Part shown: piece after piece, positions 16,141-24,225 of the stretch
How positions within the stretch are numbered: the first letter of the stretch is position 1
Layout: each line of letters begins with the position of its first letter
NCBI GenBank assembly: GCA_937902105.1
Contig: CALGTP010000286.1
Coordinates: 1-37,719, forward strand
Length of the DNA: 37,719 nucleotides
From: an uncultured Actinomycetes bacterium
GTDB lineage: Bacteria; Actinomycetota; Acidimicrobiia; Acidimicrobiales; Ilumatobacteraceae
Direction: 5' to 3'
The notes under the pieces: generated by a model
The model's input: only the letters and a program-made list of their open reading frames with translations
The model's database searches: none
What the model was told of the DNA's origin: nothing
Made by a program: the position numbers and the translations under genes

Positions 16141-17286
16141 ATGATTACAACTAGCTCAAAACTTTTCTACGGACTTGGGACATTGTCTTTTGTTGGCGCC
16201 TTGGTGTGGGTCGTTGCTCATGACGGCAGTTCGCTTGGTTCAGTCGCTTTAATCTTCTTGGCAATTTCGCTGCTGTTTCTCGGTGGCATTGCCTCGTATG
16301 TCCGCGATGGACATGTGCTCTCCACCGATACCGCGGCTCATCCGTCTGCTCCTGCCGCTCAGAGTGCTTCTGGTAATAGTTGGTGGCCACTCGCCTCAGC
16401 GCTATCTCTTGGCATGGTGGTCGTTGGTCTGATTAGTTCACCGGGCATTTTTAAGATCGGTATTGCTCTGTCAATCGCCATGTTTGGTGAATGGATGATT
16501 ACAAACTGGAGTGATCGTGCGTCTGCGAACGCCGCCTACAACGAAAAGGTACGTGGCTGGGTCGTGCATCCGCTGGAGATCCCCATCGGCGGCGCACTGT
16601 TAATGACGGTGATTGTGCTTTCGTTCTCGCGGATCATGTTGTCGGTTTCAACTGTGGCTGGTCCCCTCATCTTCGCCGTCGTGGGTACCGTGGTCCTAGC
16701 GGGTGGATCGCTCGTTTCAGTACGTCGCGGTGTCAGTAAGCGTTTAGTTGGTGGGGCATGTGCCGTCGCTCTCGTGGCTTTGACTGGTGTGGGTTTGGCA
16801 ACAGCACTCAACGGAGAACGTCACGAACTCGTTGAAGCTTCAGAATACGACCACTATGCAGTGCATCCCTGCGGCGAAGAAGCCGAAGAATATGACGAGG
16901 AAGCGAGTCGCGCCGTATCTGCCAAGAGCAGCATTGCTGCCACGGTCATTTTCAAAGACGGCGAGTTGTATGCCGAGATGGACGGATTTTCTGAACCGCT
17001 GACGTCGATCAGCCTGCAACGTTCCTACGATTTGACGATCCTGTTCCGTAACGAATCGGTCGGTGAACATCGCATGATCCTGAATTACGGCAATGTCATT
17101 GAAGATCTTGGCGGCGGGGTCACGCGAGATTCAAAATTACAGGCATGCACCGCGTTGATCGGTGAGGGCGGGCAGCAAGCCATTACTGTTCGCATTCCTA
17201 AACCTTCATTCGCCAGTCCCCTGAGCCCGTACAACATCGTTGTTTCTGGTATCGAGGACTCGTCCATTGAGGTATCGGTGCCGTGA
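16141..17286 (+). CDS. CtaF-like membrane protein fused to a cupredoxin-like domain
   Basis: A 381-residue protein in two parts. Residues 1-125 resemble actinobacterial oxidase subunit IV (CtaF type): two helices, a loop, then NSWWPLASALSLGMVVVGL and a fourth helix. Three further helices follow (about 147-167, 171-192, 202-222) and then a soluble domain of about 155 residues, probably outside. That domain ends in a cupredoxin-like fold: LTILFRNESVGEHRMIL with a candidate ligand His310, then Cys336 in QACTALIGEGGQQ. The usual downstream His and Met ligands of the Cys-x-x-His-x-x-Met type are missing, so a classic type 1 or CuA site is unlikely. HYAVHPC (239-244) at the start of the domain adds further possible metal ligands. 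It lies 13 nt after the subunit III-like gene and 36 nt before ctaC. By position it could replace both subunits II and IV of the ligand-less complex; this is inference. Confidence 0.72.
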   Translation: MITTSSKLFYGLGTLSFVGALVWVVAHDGSSLGSVALIFLAISLLFLGGIASYVRDGHVLSTDTAAHPSAPAAQSASGNSWWPLASALSLGMVVVGLISSPGIFKIGIALSIAMFGEWMITNWSDRASANAAYNEKVRGWVVHPLEIPIGGALLMTVIVLSFSRIMLSVSTVAGPLIFAVVGTVVLAGGSLVSVRRGVSKRLVGGACAVALVALTGVGLATALNGERHELVEASEYDHYAVHPCGEEAEEYDEEASRAVSAKSSIAATVIFKDGELYAEMDGFSEPLTSISLQRSYDLTILFRNESVGEHRMILNYGNVIEDLGGGVTRDSKLQACTALIGEGGQQAITVRIPKPSFASPLSPYNIVVSGIEDSSIEVSVP

Positions 17287-17322
17287 GTCACCTAGCCCCA
17301 CATAGAGAACTGAACTGAGATC

Positions 17323-18582
17323 ATGAGTACCGTTGGAACTATGAAAGACCGAGTCGCTGAGCCGATGAAAATTATGCGTCGTGGGCGTGCGGCCCTTAAG
17401 ACATCGCTCGCCGTTTCGGCTCTGGCATTTTTAGCTAGTTGCGCCCGAGATGCACCGCAAGATACTTGGCAGCCTGCCGGCCCCAACGCTGAGCAAATTG
17501 ATAACTTGCAACGACCAGTGTTCTATGTTGCGGGCGTTGTCGGCGTCATTGTCTTTGTAGCGATCGGTTGGGCGATCTGGCGTTACCGTGATCGTGGTCA
17601 AGCAATCCCCGAGCAAACTCATGGAAAGCCGGTTGTTGAGATTGTTTTGACGGTGATTCCGGCGCTCATTCTCCTAGGTGTGGCAATCCCCACGGCGGGA
17701 ACGATTTTCAAGTTGGCCAAGACTAGCGACACTGAAATGACCATTAACGTCACGGGTCAACAGTGGTGGTGGGAATATGACTATCCGGCCGTTGGTTCGA
17801 ATGAAGAGCAGTACGGCATTACTGCTCCGATCGTGACTTCAGGGCAACTCGTCATCCCCGAAAACACCAAGGTGTTACTACGGGTCACGAGTCGCGATGT
17901 CATCCATTCCTATTGGATCCCCAAACTCAACGGTAAAAAAGACAGTGTTCCTGGGCGCGTGCATTTGCTGCGTCTTGAAGGCGCAAAGCCTGGCATTTAT
18001 GCGGGTCAGTGCACCGAGTTCTGTGGTCTGTCTCATTCGTACATGCGCATGGAAGCAGTAGTGCTTTCACGTGCTGATTACGACGCTTGGGTAGCGAACC
18101 AACTCGAGGCATACACCTCGCCTGCTGCAGGAACTTTGGCTGCCGAGGGTGAAGGAGTATTCATTCAACAATGCAGTCGTTGCCACCAAGTCAATGGTTT
18201 GTTGAACGCCGATGGAACTCCAATTATTTCGGCTCCCGACCAATACATCGTGTCTGGTGTGGCACCGAACCTAACCAATTTGATGACCCGCAACACATTT
18301 GCCGGCGCTTCATGGGATCTCTTGACTCCTGAATGTCGTGAAGATGTCTGGAAATCTGACTCTGTCACTTTCGGTGCGAAGTACCTGAAAGGCGTGACCA
18401 CTGATTGTTTGAATCAGAAAGATCTACGCGAATGGTTGCGTAACGCTCCGTTGAAGAAGCCAATGTATGCAAATCCTGAAAACTTGGCTGCGACCGGCGG
18501 CAAATATCGCGGCATGCCAGCCCTCGGATTAACAGAAGATCAAATTAATTCAATCGTGGCTTATTTACTTGAGCGGAAATAA
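17323..18582 (+). CDS. ctaC: Cytochrome c oxidase subunit II with fused cytochrome c domain
   Basis: Accepts electrons from the respiratory chain and passes them through CuA to the oxidase core. The 419-residue protein has a lipoprotein-like N-terminus (LAFLASC, lipid Cys40), two membrane helices (about 67-87 and 104-127), TGQQWWWEYDYP, and the full CuA set: His195 (VIHSYWIP), Cys230, Glu232, Cys234, His238 and Met241 in GQCTEFCGLSHSYM. A C-terminal cytochrome c domain has the haem motif CSRCH (284-288) and a likely axial Met398 (YRGMPALGL), making this a caa3-like subunit. Between TFAGA and LREWLRN the domain carries an insert of about 37 residues with two cysteines (338 and 362) that could form a disulfide. 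Cytochrome c maturation is needed, which fits ccdA and the TlpA-type gene further on. First gene of the canonical oxidase set; ctaD follows after 14 nt. Confidence 0.96.
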   Translation: MSTVGTMKDRVAEPMKIMRRGRAALKTSLAVSALAFLASCARDAPQDTWQPAGPNAEQIDNLQRPVFYVAGVVGVIVFVAIGWAIWRYRDRGQAIPEQTHGKPVVEIVLTVIPALILLGVAIPTAGTIFKLAKTSDTEMTINVTGQQWWWEYDYPAVGSNEEQYGITAPIVTSGQLVIPENTKVLLRVTSRDVIHSYWIPKLNGKKDSVPGRVHLLRLEGAKPGIYAGQCTEFCGLSHSYMRMEAVVLSRADYDAWVANQLEAYTSPAAGTLAAEGEGVFIQQCSRCHQVNGLLNADGTPIISAPDQYIVSGVAPNLTNLMTRNTFAGASWDLLTPECREDVWKSDSVTFGAKYLKGVTTDCLNQKDLREWLRNAPLKKPMYANPENLAATGGKYRGMPALGLTEDQINSIVAYLLERK

Positions 18583-18596
18583 CGGAGAACAATCAG

Positions 18597-20606
18597 ATGA
18601 CCATCATCGAACGTCCCTCCACCGAGGTTGCTATTGCGGGTGCTGTGCCCGTGGGCGTTAAGCCAAGTGAAGCACTCGGTGTTTTTAAGCGCCCTGCAGC
18701 GTCATCAAGTTGGCGCGATTGGGTAGTGACTGTTGATCACAAGAAACTCGGCATCATGTACGGTGTCGCGGCCTTCGTTTTCTTCTTGATTGGTGGAGTC
18801 GAAGCCCTTTTAATTCGTTTGCAACTCATTGCTCCCGACGGAAAAGTTCTCAACGCTGATCAGTACAACCAAATGTTCACGATGCATGCTACGACGATGG
18901 TGTTCTTATTCGTGATGCCGATGGCTGCAGCTTTTGCTAACTACTTCGTACCGCTACAAATCGGTGCTCGCGATGTGGCTTTCCCACGTATCAATGCTTT
19001 TGGTTTCTGGTGTTTCCTTTTTGGTGGTTTGTTCTTGAACTCATCATGGTTTTTGGGTGGCGGTGCCGACGGCGGTTGGTTCATGTATGCCCCGAACAGC
19101 AGCACCTTGTTTTCCCCAAGTCATGGCGTTGACTTCTGGACCCTGGGACTGCAGATCACTGGTATCGCTTCACTGACAGGTGCCATCAACTTGATTGTGA
19201 CAATTCTCAATATGCGAGCACCTGGCATGAAGATGATGCGTATGCCGATCTTCACCTGGATGGTGCTGGTGACTCAGTTCCTATTGCTGTTCGCTATTCC
19301 CGTGATCACCGTGGCACTGTTCTTATTGACCTTCCAAAGATCATTTGATGCAACCTTCTTCGACGTGGCATCTGGAGCGGATCCGTTGCTATGGCAACAC
19401 TTATTCTGGATCTTCGGCCATCCCGAGGTTTATATTTTGATTTTGCCTTCGTTCGGTATTATCAGTGAAGTCATTCCAGTGTTCTCCAAGAAGCCATTGT
19501 TCGGTTATCCAGTCGTGGCAATGTCTGGTGCGGCGATTGGATTCGTCGGCTGGGGAGTTTGGGCTCACCATATGTTTGCCTCTGGTTTGGGCCCGGTATC
19601 GGTCACTGTTTTCTCCATGTCAACCATGGCGATCGCCGTTCCAACTGGCGTCAAAATTGTCAACTGGATTATGACCATGTGGGGCGGCAAGTTGACCTTC
19701 GCTGTTCCAATGTTGTTCGCCATTGGTCTCGTCACGCAGTTCACTATCGGTGGACTTTCTGGAGTGACTCACGCCGTGGCGCCGAGTGATACTCAACAGA
19801 CCGATACTTACTACATCGTGGCGCACTTTCACTATGTGTTGTTCGGTGGCGCGGTGTTTGGACTATTCGCCGGCTTTTATTATTGGTGGCCAAAGATGTT
19901 TGGTCGACAGTTGAGCGAGAGCATTGGTAAATGGAACTTCTGGCTGATGGTCATTGGTATGAATATGACCTTTGGACCGATGCACATTTTGGGATTGCAG
20001 GGTCAACCACGACGCATGTTCGTGTGGACCGAGGCGCGTGCTGGAGAAGGGTTATTCAACTTTGGTTTTTGGAACCGAATTTCTTCTATCGGCTCGTTTA
20101 TCTTGAGTATCGGCATCCTGTTGTTCATCATCAACATTTTTTATACCCACAAGATGAAGAAGGGTGCTTTGGCTTCCAATGATCCGTGGGATGCACGCAC
20201 CTTGGAGTGGATGACCGACTCTCCTCCAAAAGAGCACAACTTTGATGTGATTCCACAGATCAATCATCTTGATGAGTTCTTCCATCGTAAGTACGAGCAA
20301 GATTCTGCGACTCACTCAGTCACTCAGGTACATTCGGCAGACGAAGTGATGGCCGAATTGAACGCCCATCCAGATGAGCACATTCATATGCCCTCGCGCT
20401 CGTATTGGCCAATCTTGTTGGCCCTATCTTTGCCAGTGATCGGTTACGGGTTGATTTACAACCGGATGCTGATGGCCGTTGGGGTAGCGATGGTATTACT
20501 CACCATGTTTGGTTGGGCGATGGAACCTGCAACATCACCTGATGAAGATTTTGATCCCCCCGAATCCGGTGACACTCATGCGAAGGAGTTGGTGCCACAT
20601 GGCTGA
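18597..20606 (+). CDS. ctaD: Cytochrome c oxidase subunit I (aa3 type)
   Basis: Catalytic core that reduces oxygen to water and pumps protons. The 669-residue protein keeps every expected ligand: His97 (haem a, MHATTM), His275 with Tyr279 (GHPEVY, CuB and the cross-linked tyrosine), His324-His325 (WAHHMF, CuB), His410 (haem a3) and His412 (haem a) in AHFHYV. The glutamate of GHPEVY marks an A-type proton-pumping oxidase. About 12 core helices are followed by NDPWDARTLEWMTDSPP and then an extra C-terminal module (about 597-645) with SYWPILLALSL and two helices. The module resembles the second half of actinobacterial CtaF and so looks like a fused subunit IV piece. The last 8 nt overlap ctaE. 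This intact protein is the reference against which the upstream ligand-less paralogue stands out. Confidence 0.98.
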   Translation: MTIIERPSTEVAIAGAVPVGVKPSEALGVFKRPAASSSWRDWVVTVDHKKLGIMYGVAAFVFFLIGGVEALLIRLQLIAPDGKVLNADQYNQMFTMHATTMVFLFVMPMAAAFANYFVPLQIGARDVAFPRINAFGFWCFLFGGLFLNSSWFLGGGADGGWFMYAPNSSTLFSPSHGVDFWTLGLQITGIASLTGAINLIVTILNMRAPGMKMMRMPIFTWMVLVTQFLLLFAIPVITVALFLLTFQRSFDATFFDVASGADPLLWQHLFWIFGHPEVYILILPSFGIISEVIPVFSKKPLFGYPVVAMSGAAIGFVGWGVWAHHMFASGLGPVSVTVFSMSTMAIAVPTGVKIVNWIMTMWGGKLTFAVPMLFAIGLVTQFTIGGLSGVTHAVAPSDTQQTDTYYIVAHFHYVLFGGAVFGLFAGFYYWWPKMFGRQLSESIGKWNFWLMVIGMNMTFGPMHILGLQGQPRRMFVWTEARAGEGLFNFGFWNRISSIGSFILSIGILLFIINIFYTHKMKKGALASNDPWDARTLEWMTDSPPKEHNFDVIPQINHLDEFFHRKYEQDSATHSVTQVHSADEVMAELNAHPDEHIHMPSRSYWPILLALSLPVIGYGLIYNRMLMAVGVAMVLLTMFGWAMEPATSPDEDFDPPESGDTHAKELVPHG

Positions 20607-21213
20607 ATCAGCGATTGCCCATGATCATGGCGTGAGTCATGGTGCTCACGCCTCATCAACCGGCTTGTCAAATAACAAGATGGGGATGTGGATGTTCCTC
20701 GGTTCGGAATGTCTGCTTTTCGGTGGACTCATTTCGACTTACATGCTTTATCGCGGCCGAGTGAGTTCTGGACCGCAGCCAAACAACATTTTCGACATTC
20801 CATTTACCTCAGTGAGTTCATTCATATTGCTGATGAGTTCACTGACCATGGTTTTGGCCGTTTCGTCAGCGCAACGCAAAGACGACCGCAATACAAACCT
20901 GTGGCTGACGATCACGGCCCTTCTGGGTGCCACCTTCGTTGGTGGTCAGGTCTATGAGTTCACCGCGTTCTACCGTGAAGGTTTGGGCTTTACGACCAGT
21001 TTGTTCGGTTCAAGTTTCTACGCTCTCACTGGTTTTCACGGTGTGCACGTCTCAGTCGGAATCATCATGTTGATGGCTCTCGTTGGGATGAATCGCAACA
21101 ATCGTATTCCTGGTGATAAAGCTGAAGTCGTCGAACTCATTGGTTTGTATTGGCACTTCGTAGACATCATTTGGATTATTATTTTCACCCTCGTCTATTT
21201 GATTCCGTCCTGA
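20599..21213 (+). CDS. ctaE: Cytochrome c oxidase subunit III
   Basis: Five-helix membrane subunit that stabilises the oxidase core and supports proton uptake. The 204-residue protein has the family marks SECLLFGGLISTYML, YALTGFHGVHVSVG and ELIGLYWHFVDIIWIIIF. The ATG at 20599 is chosen over the open frame from 20509 because the earlier part would run inside ctaD; an AAGGAG sits about 10 nt upstream. The start overlaps the ctaD stop by 8 nt, indicating translational coupling. The His-rich N-terminus (AHDHGVSHGAHAS) might loosely bind metal but is not conserved in the family. The short spacing to the next gene (10 nt) keeps it in the same operon. Confidence 0.96.
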   Translation: MAESAIAHDHGVSHGAHASSTGLSNNKMGMWMFLGSECLLFGGLISTYMLYRGRVSSGPQPNNIFDIPFTSVSSFILLMSSLTMVLAVSSAQRKDDRNTNLWLTITALLGATFVGGQVYEFTAFYREGLGFTTSLFGSSFYALTGFHGVHVSVGIIMLMALVGMNRNNRIPGDKAEVVELIGLYWHFVDIIWIIIFTLVYLIPS

Positions 21214-21223
21214 GGAGCGACCG

Positions 21224-21556
21224 ATGAGCACCGCCACCACACACGAAGAAGCGACCGAGAATCACGAAGTTGAGCATCACGGCTTGTCTGACAAGCAGTA
21301 CATCGTCATAGCTTTGATTCTCGCTGCATTGACGGCCATCGAAGTCTCGACCTACTACGTTGACTTTGGCCCATTCTTCATGCCCACACTGTTGATTCTG
21401 ATGGTCATTAAATTTGTCACTGTTGTCTCCTACTTCATGCACCTGAAATTTGATAACAAGATTTTCAGTTATCTTTTTTATGCGGGGCTATTGCTTGCCA
21501 TTGCCGTTTACTGTGGTTTCTTGGCGACATTTAAGTTCTTCTTGAAGCAGGGATAA
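21224..21556 (+). CDS. Cytochrome c oxidase subunit IV (prokaryotic small type)
   Basis: Small membrane subunit of the oxidase, 110 residues. A His/Glu-rich N-terminal tail (EEATENHEVEHHG) precedes three membrane helices (about 26-45, 52-73 and 83-104), with the typical MVIKFVTVVSYFMHLKFD motif of the COX4_pro family between helices two and three. It is a different family from the CtaF-type modules found at the CtaD C-terminus and in the upstream fused gene, so this locus uses two kinds of subunit IV. Separated by 10 nt from ctaE and 6 nt from ctaG; clearly part of the same operon. Probably needed for stability or assembly rather than catalysis. Confidence 0.9.
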   Translation: MSTATTHEEATENHEVEHHGLSDKQYIVIALILAALTAIEVSTYYVDFGPFFMPTLLILMVIKFVTVVSYFMHLKFDNKIFSYLFYAGLLLAIAVYCGFLATFKFFLKQG

Positions 21557-21562
21557 TTTCTC

Positions 21563-22462
21563 ATGATCGGCGGGACTGTCGTCGACCCATGGCGCTTTCA
21601 GTTGCATCTTGAGATTTGGTTGTTGATTGCCGCGTTAGTTACTTCGTATATCTACGTGGTGCGAGTGCTTGGACCCAGAGCAGTTCCTGTCGGCCAAGTT
21701 GTCGTCAGTCGTCGCCAGTTGACGTGTTTCATTGCTGGTATCGCAATGATGTGGTTTGCCTCTGACTGGCCAATACATGACATCGCCGAAGAGTACCTGT
21801 ATTCAGTGCACATGTTTCAACATATGTGCCTGACTTATTTCATGCCGCCTCTGCTTATTCTTGCGATCCCCGAATGGTTCATTCGAACCTTGGTCGGCGA
21901 GGGACGGGCTTATCGGGCCTTGAGGTTTATGTGCCACCCAGTACGCGCCGCACTCTTATTTAACGTGGGCGTCATGGTCAGCCATATCCCTGGTGTTGTG
22001 AACGCTTCCGTTTCCAATGGACCACTGCATTACACCGTGCATATTTTGTTAGTGCTGTCATCAATGCTGATGTGGATGCCGGTGTGTGGCCCGATCAGAG
22101 AGTTTAATATCACGCCGATGTCAAAGATGATTTATTTGTTTTTGAACAGTGTGGTGGCGACCGTACCAGCAGGTTGGCTGACCTTCGCTGAAGGAGTTGT
22201 GTATAAGCACTACAACATCCCAGTCAGAGTGTGGGGCATTTCAATTGGCGACGATCAGCAAATCGCTGGAGCGATGATGAAACTTGGAGGTTCTGCATTC
22301 CTTTGGACAATCATCGGAGTGATGTTCATCAAAAATTTTGTGTTCACTTTCAAACGTGAAAACGACAGTGCTTACGTTCGAAAAGAAGAAGAGTTGACCA
22401 CCGCCGATGTCGAGAAGGCTTTCAGCGCATCGCCCCCGCAACCCGAGCCCAATAACCGCTGA
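21563..22462 (+). CDS. ctaG: Cytochrome c oxidase assembly protein CtaG (caa3 type)
   Basis: Polytopic membrane protein of the caa3_CtaG family, associated with insertion of copper during assembly of caa3-type oxidases. The 299-residue sequence has about seven helices and the family hallmarks WFASDWPIHDIAEEYLYSVH, HMFQHMCLTYFMPPLLI with several conserved His and Met residues, CHPVRAALLFN, and the late HILLVLSSMLMWMPVCGP. It is not related to the Cox11-type CtaG of proteobacteria. Last gene of the oxidase operon, starting 6 nt after subunit IV. Its stop is only 3 nt from the stop of the convergent ABC permease, with no terminator hairpin visible between them, so the two transcripts probably overlap at their ends. 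Confidence 0.92.
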   Translation: MIGGTVVDPWRFQLHLEIWLLIAALVTSYIYVVRVLGPRAVPVGQVVVSRRQLTCFIAGIAMMWFASDWPIHDIAEEYLYSVHMFQHMCLTYFMPPLLILAIPEWFIRTLVGEGRAYRALRFMCHPVRAALLFNVGVMVSHIPGVVNASVSNGPLHYTVHILLVLSSMLMWMPVCGPIREFNITPMSKMIYLFLNSVVATVPAGWLTFAEGVVYKHYNIPVRVWGISIGDDQQIAGAMMKLGGSAFLWTIIGVMFIKNFVFTFKRENDSAYVRKEEELTTADVEKAFSASPPQPEPNNR

Positions 22463-22465
22463 AAA

Positions 22466-23203
22466 TTATTCCCAGCGAAAAGTAAGTGCTGTGAGCACTG
22501 GGGTAACGACTGCCCAGATGCCTAAAACCAGCCATGAGGTCGCTGGGCGATCACCGCCATTTGCGAGTGCCTCACGCAAGACATCGGCAAGTGCTCCAGA
22601 TGGCAAGCACTTTGCTACTGCGGCAACAGGATCTGGCAACTTGTCAAAAGGTATGACCATTCCACCGAGTAAAAGAAGCAATAGATACAAACCATTTTGT
22701 GCCGCCAAGTTGACTTCAGCCCGCAGGCGGCCAGCAATGAATAAACCAAGACCGGCGAAAGCGATGCTGCCAGTGACAACTGCGCCAATAGCCACAAGCC
22801 ATTGAGCATCATCTGCTTGCCAGTCAAGAAGTAATGCCACAGGGATCAGGACGCCAAGTTGAATGAACTGCACGACCAAAATGGTGATCACTTTTGCGAT
22901 GAGCCATCGTGGACGCCCCAGTGGAGTGACTCCTAGGCGTTTGAGCACTTTGTAGCTGCGTTCAAATCCTGTAGCGATACCGAGGCTGACCATTGAACTA
23001 CTCATGATCGCCAGAGCGATAACACCGGGAGTGAGAAAATCCATGTGGTCGTCAAAGCCTGTGGGCAACACATCAGTCATCCCAAAGAACACCAGCAGCA
23101 TCACGGGGATAATCAGCGTGAGCAATAACTGTTCGCCATTGCGCGCCAAGATCTGTAGTTCGGCGCGCAACTGGGCTCGCAATGGACTAGTTGAAGCCTT
23201 CAC
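22466..23203 (-). CDS. ABC-2 type transporter permease
   Basis: Integral membrane half of an exporter: 245 residues, six predicted helices, ABC-2 family. The N-terminus (MKASTSPLRAQLRAELQILA) is followed by a first helix with TLIIPVMLLVFFG, then LTPGVIALAIMSSSMVSLGIATGFERSYKVLKRL (read in two parts), the family's gating region with RRLGVTP-like KRLGVTPLGRP, and a late GGMVIPFDKLPDPV motif. It overlaps the ATPase gene by 4 nt and is expressed with it. Similar ATPase/permease pairs sit next to ctaA/ctaB in mycobacteria (the Rv1457c/Rv1458c neighbourhood), so a link to haem or oxidase biogenesis is possible. DrrAB-like drug export is the alternative. Substrate unknown. Confidence 0.9.
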   Translation of the reverse strand: MKASTSPLRAQLRAELQILARNGEQLLLTLIIPVMLLVFFGMTDVLPTGFDDHMDFLTPGVIALAIMSSSMVSLGIATGFERSYKVLKRLGVTPLGRPRWLIAKVITILVVQFIQLGVLIPVALLLDWQADDAQWLVAIGAVVTGSIAFAGLGLFIAGRLRAEVNLAAQNGLYLLLLLLGGMVIPFDKLPDPVAAVAKCLPSGALADVLREALANGGDRPATSWLVLGIWAVVTPVLTALTFRWE

Positions 23204-24198
23204 GGGGCACCTCCCGTGAGTTTTTTGAAAGTGTCTTCAAGACTGGCCATACCAGTTCTGAGTTCGATGACATCAATACCGCGTTCGGAGAGCCACACTG
23301 CGAGGGCCGCGATTAGTCCTTGCGGAGCATCTTCAATGCTGTAATCACAAGGGGCGTCTTCAATCAGCCAACCTGCCAAGTTGTCGGGCATATCGGTGAG
23401 GTCGAGTGGACGAACAGTACGTAATCTCACAACGCGACGCGCCCGACGGACATCATCAAGGCCCCCCTCAACAAGAACCTTGCCCTTGTCAAAGATTATG
23501 ACCCGATCGCAAATCTTTTCGGCCTCATCTAATTCATGAGTCGCCAAAATGATTGTTGCTCCTTGATCGGCTAAGCGGCGAATGATCTGGCGAATAGTCG
23601 TACGGCCATTGACATCGACACCACTCGTGGGTTCATCCAAGAAAATTATTTGCGGCTGGGCTGCTAAAGCCATCGCTAATGAGAGACGCTGTTTTTCGCC
23701 ACCAGACAAGCGACGCCAAGGGGAGAGTCGTCGCTCGCTGAGCCCGACCAAGTCCAGGAGTTCCTCGGGTGCCGCAATTTTGTCTCGGCCCGAGGCATAT
23801 AACCCGCAGTACTGGCGTACAACATCAATGGCCCGGGCACTTGGGTAAATGCCACCATCTTGGAGCATCACGCCCATCTTTTTGGCGAGAACTCGGCGAT
23901 CTTTGACTGGATCAAGACCTAGGACTCGCACCTGCCCACTGCTGGCCTTGCGAATACCCTCACAGACCTCAATTGTGCTTGTTTTGCCCGCACCGTTGGG
24001 TCCCAGAACCGCAGTCACTTGACCCGCTCGGGCAGAGAATGAAATATTGTCAACCGCCAGAAGATCCCCGTAGCGCACGCACAGTTGCTCAACAACAAGC
24101 GTGGGTTCCGTACGGTCAATACGGCTCAACGACGGGGGATCATTGAGTGGAGAAAGATCGCCGTTCACGGTTCTGACTTTAGTCGTAGGGCTTGGCAA
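23200..24198 (-). CDS. ABC transporter ATP-binding protein
   Basis: Cytoplasmic ATPase of the ABC-2 exporter encoded just downstream. Motifs: Walker A GPNGAGKTS, Q-loop MLQDGGIYP, signature RLSGGEKQRLSLAMALA, Walker B IIFLDEPTSGVD, H-loop ATHELDEAE. It is a DrrA/CcmA-like single domain of about 220 residues followed by a C-terminal extension of about 80 residues ending SLEDTFKKLTGG. The start is uncertain: TTG at 24198 gives 332 residues, and GTG at 24168 would trim ten; the first 30 residues are not conserved. It is divergent from serS with about 27 nt between starts. The 4-nt overlap with the permease couples the pair. Substrate is unknown; the location beside the oxidase genes is the only clue. 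Confidence 0.92.
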   Translation of the reverse strand: MPSPTTKVRTVNGDLSPLNDPPSLSRIDRTEPTLVVEQLCVRYGDLLAVDNISFSARAGQVTAVLGPNGAGKTSTIEVCEGIRKASSGQVRVLGLDPVKDRRVLAKKMGVMLQDGGIYPSARAIDVVRQYCGLYASGRDKIAAPEELLDLVGLSERRLSPWRRLSGGEKQRLSLAMALAAQPQIIFLDEPTSGVDVNGRTTIRQIIRRLADQGATIILATHELDEAEKICDRVIIFDKGKVLVEGGLDDVRRARRVVRLRTVRPLDLTDMPDNLAGWLIEDAPCDYSIEDAPQGLIAALAVWLSERGIDVIELRTGMASLEDTFKKLTGGAP

Positions 24199-24225
24199 CT
24201 CCCATCGGGATAACCTGATGTTTCT

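Noticed and set aside
22407-22805. 132-codon plus-strand frame after ctaG
   Set aside because: Overlaps the end of ctaG and is antisense to the ABC permease; basic Ser/Pro/Lys-rich composition is typical of a shadow.
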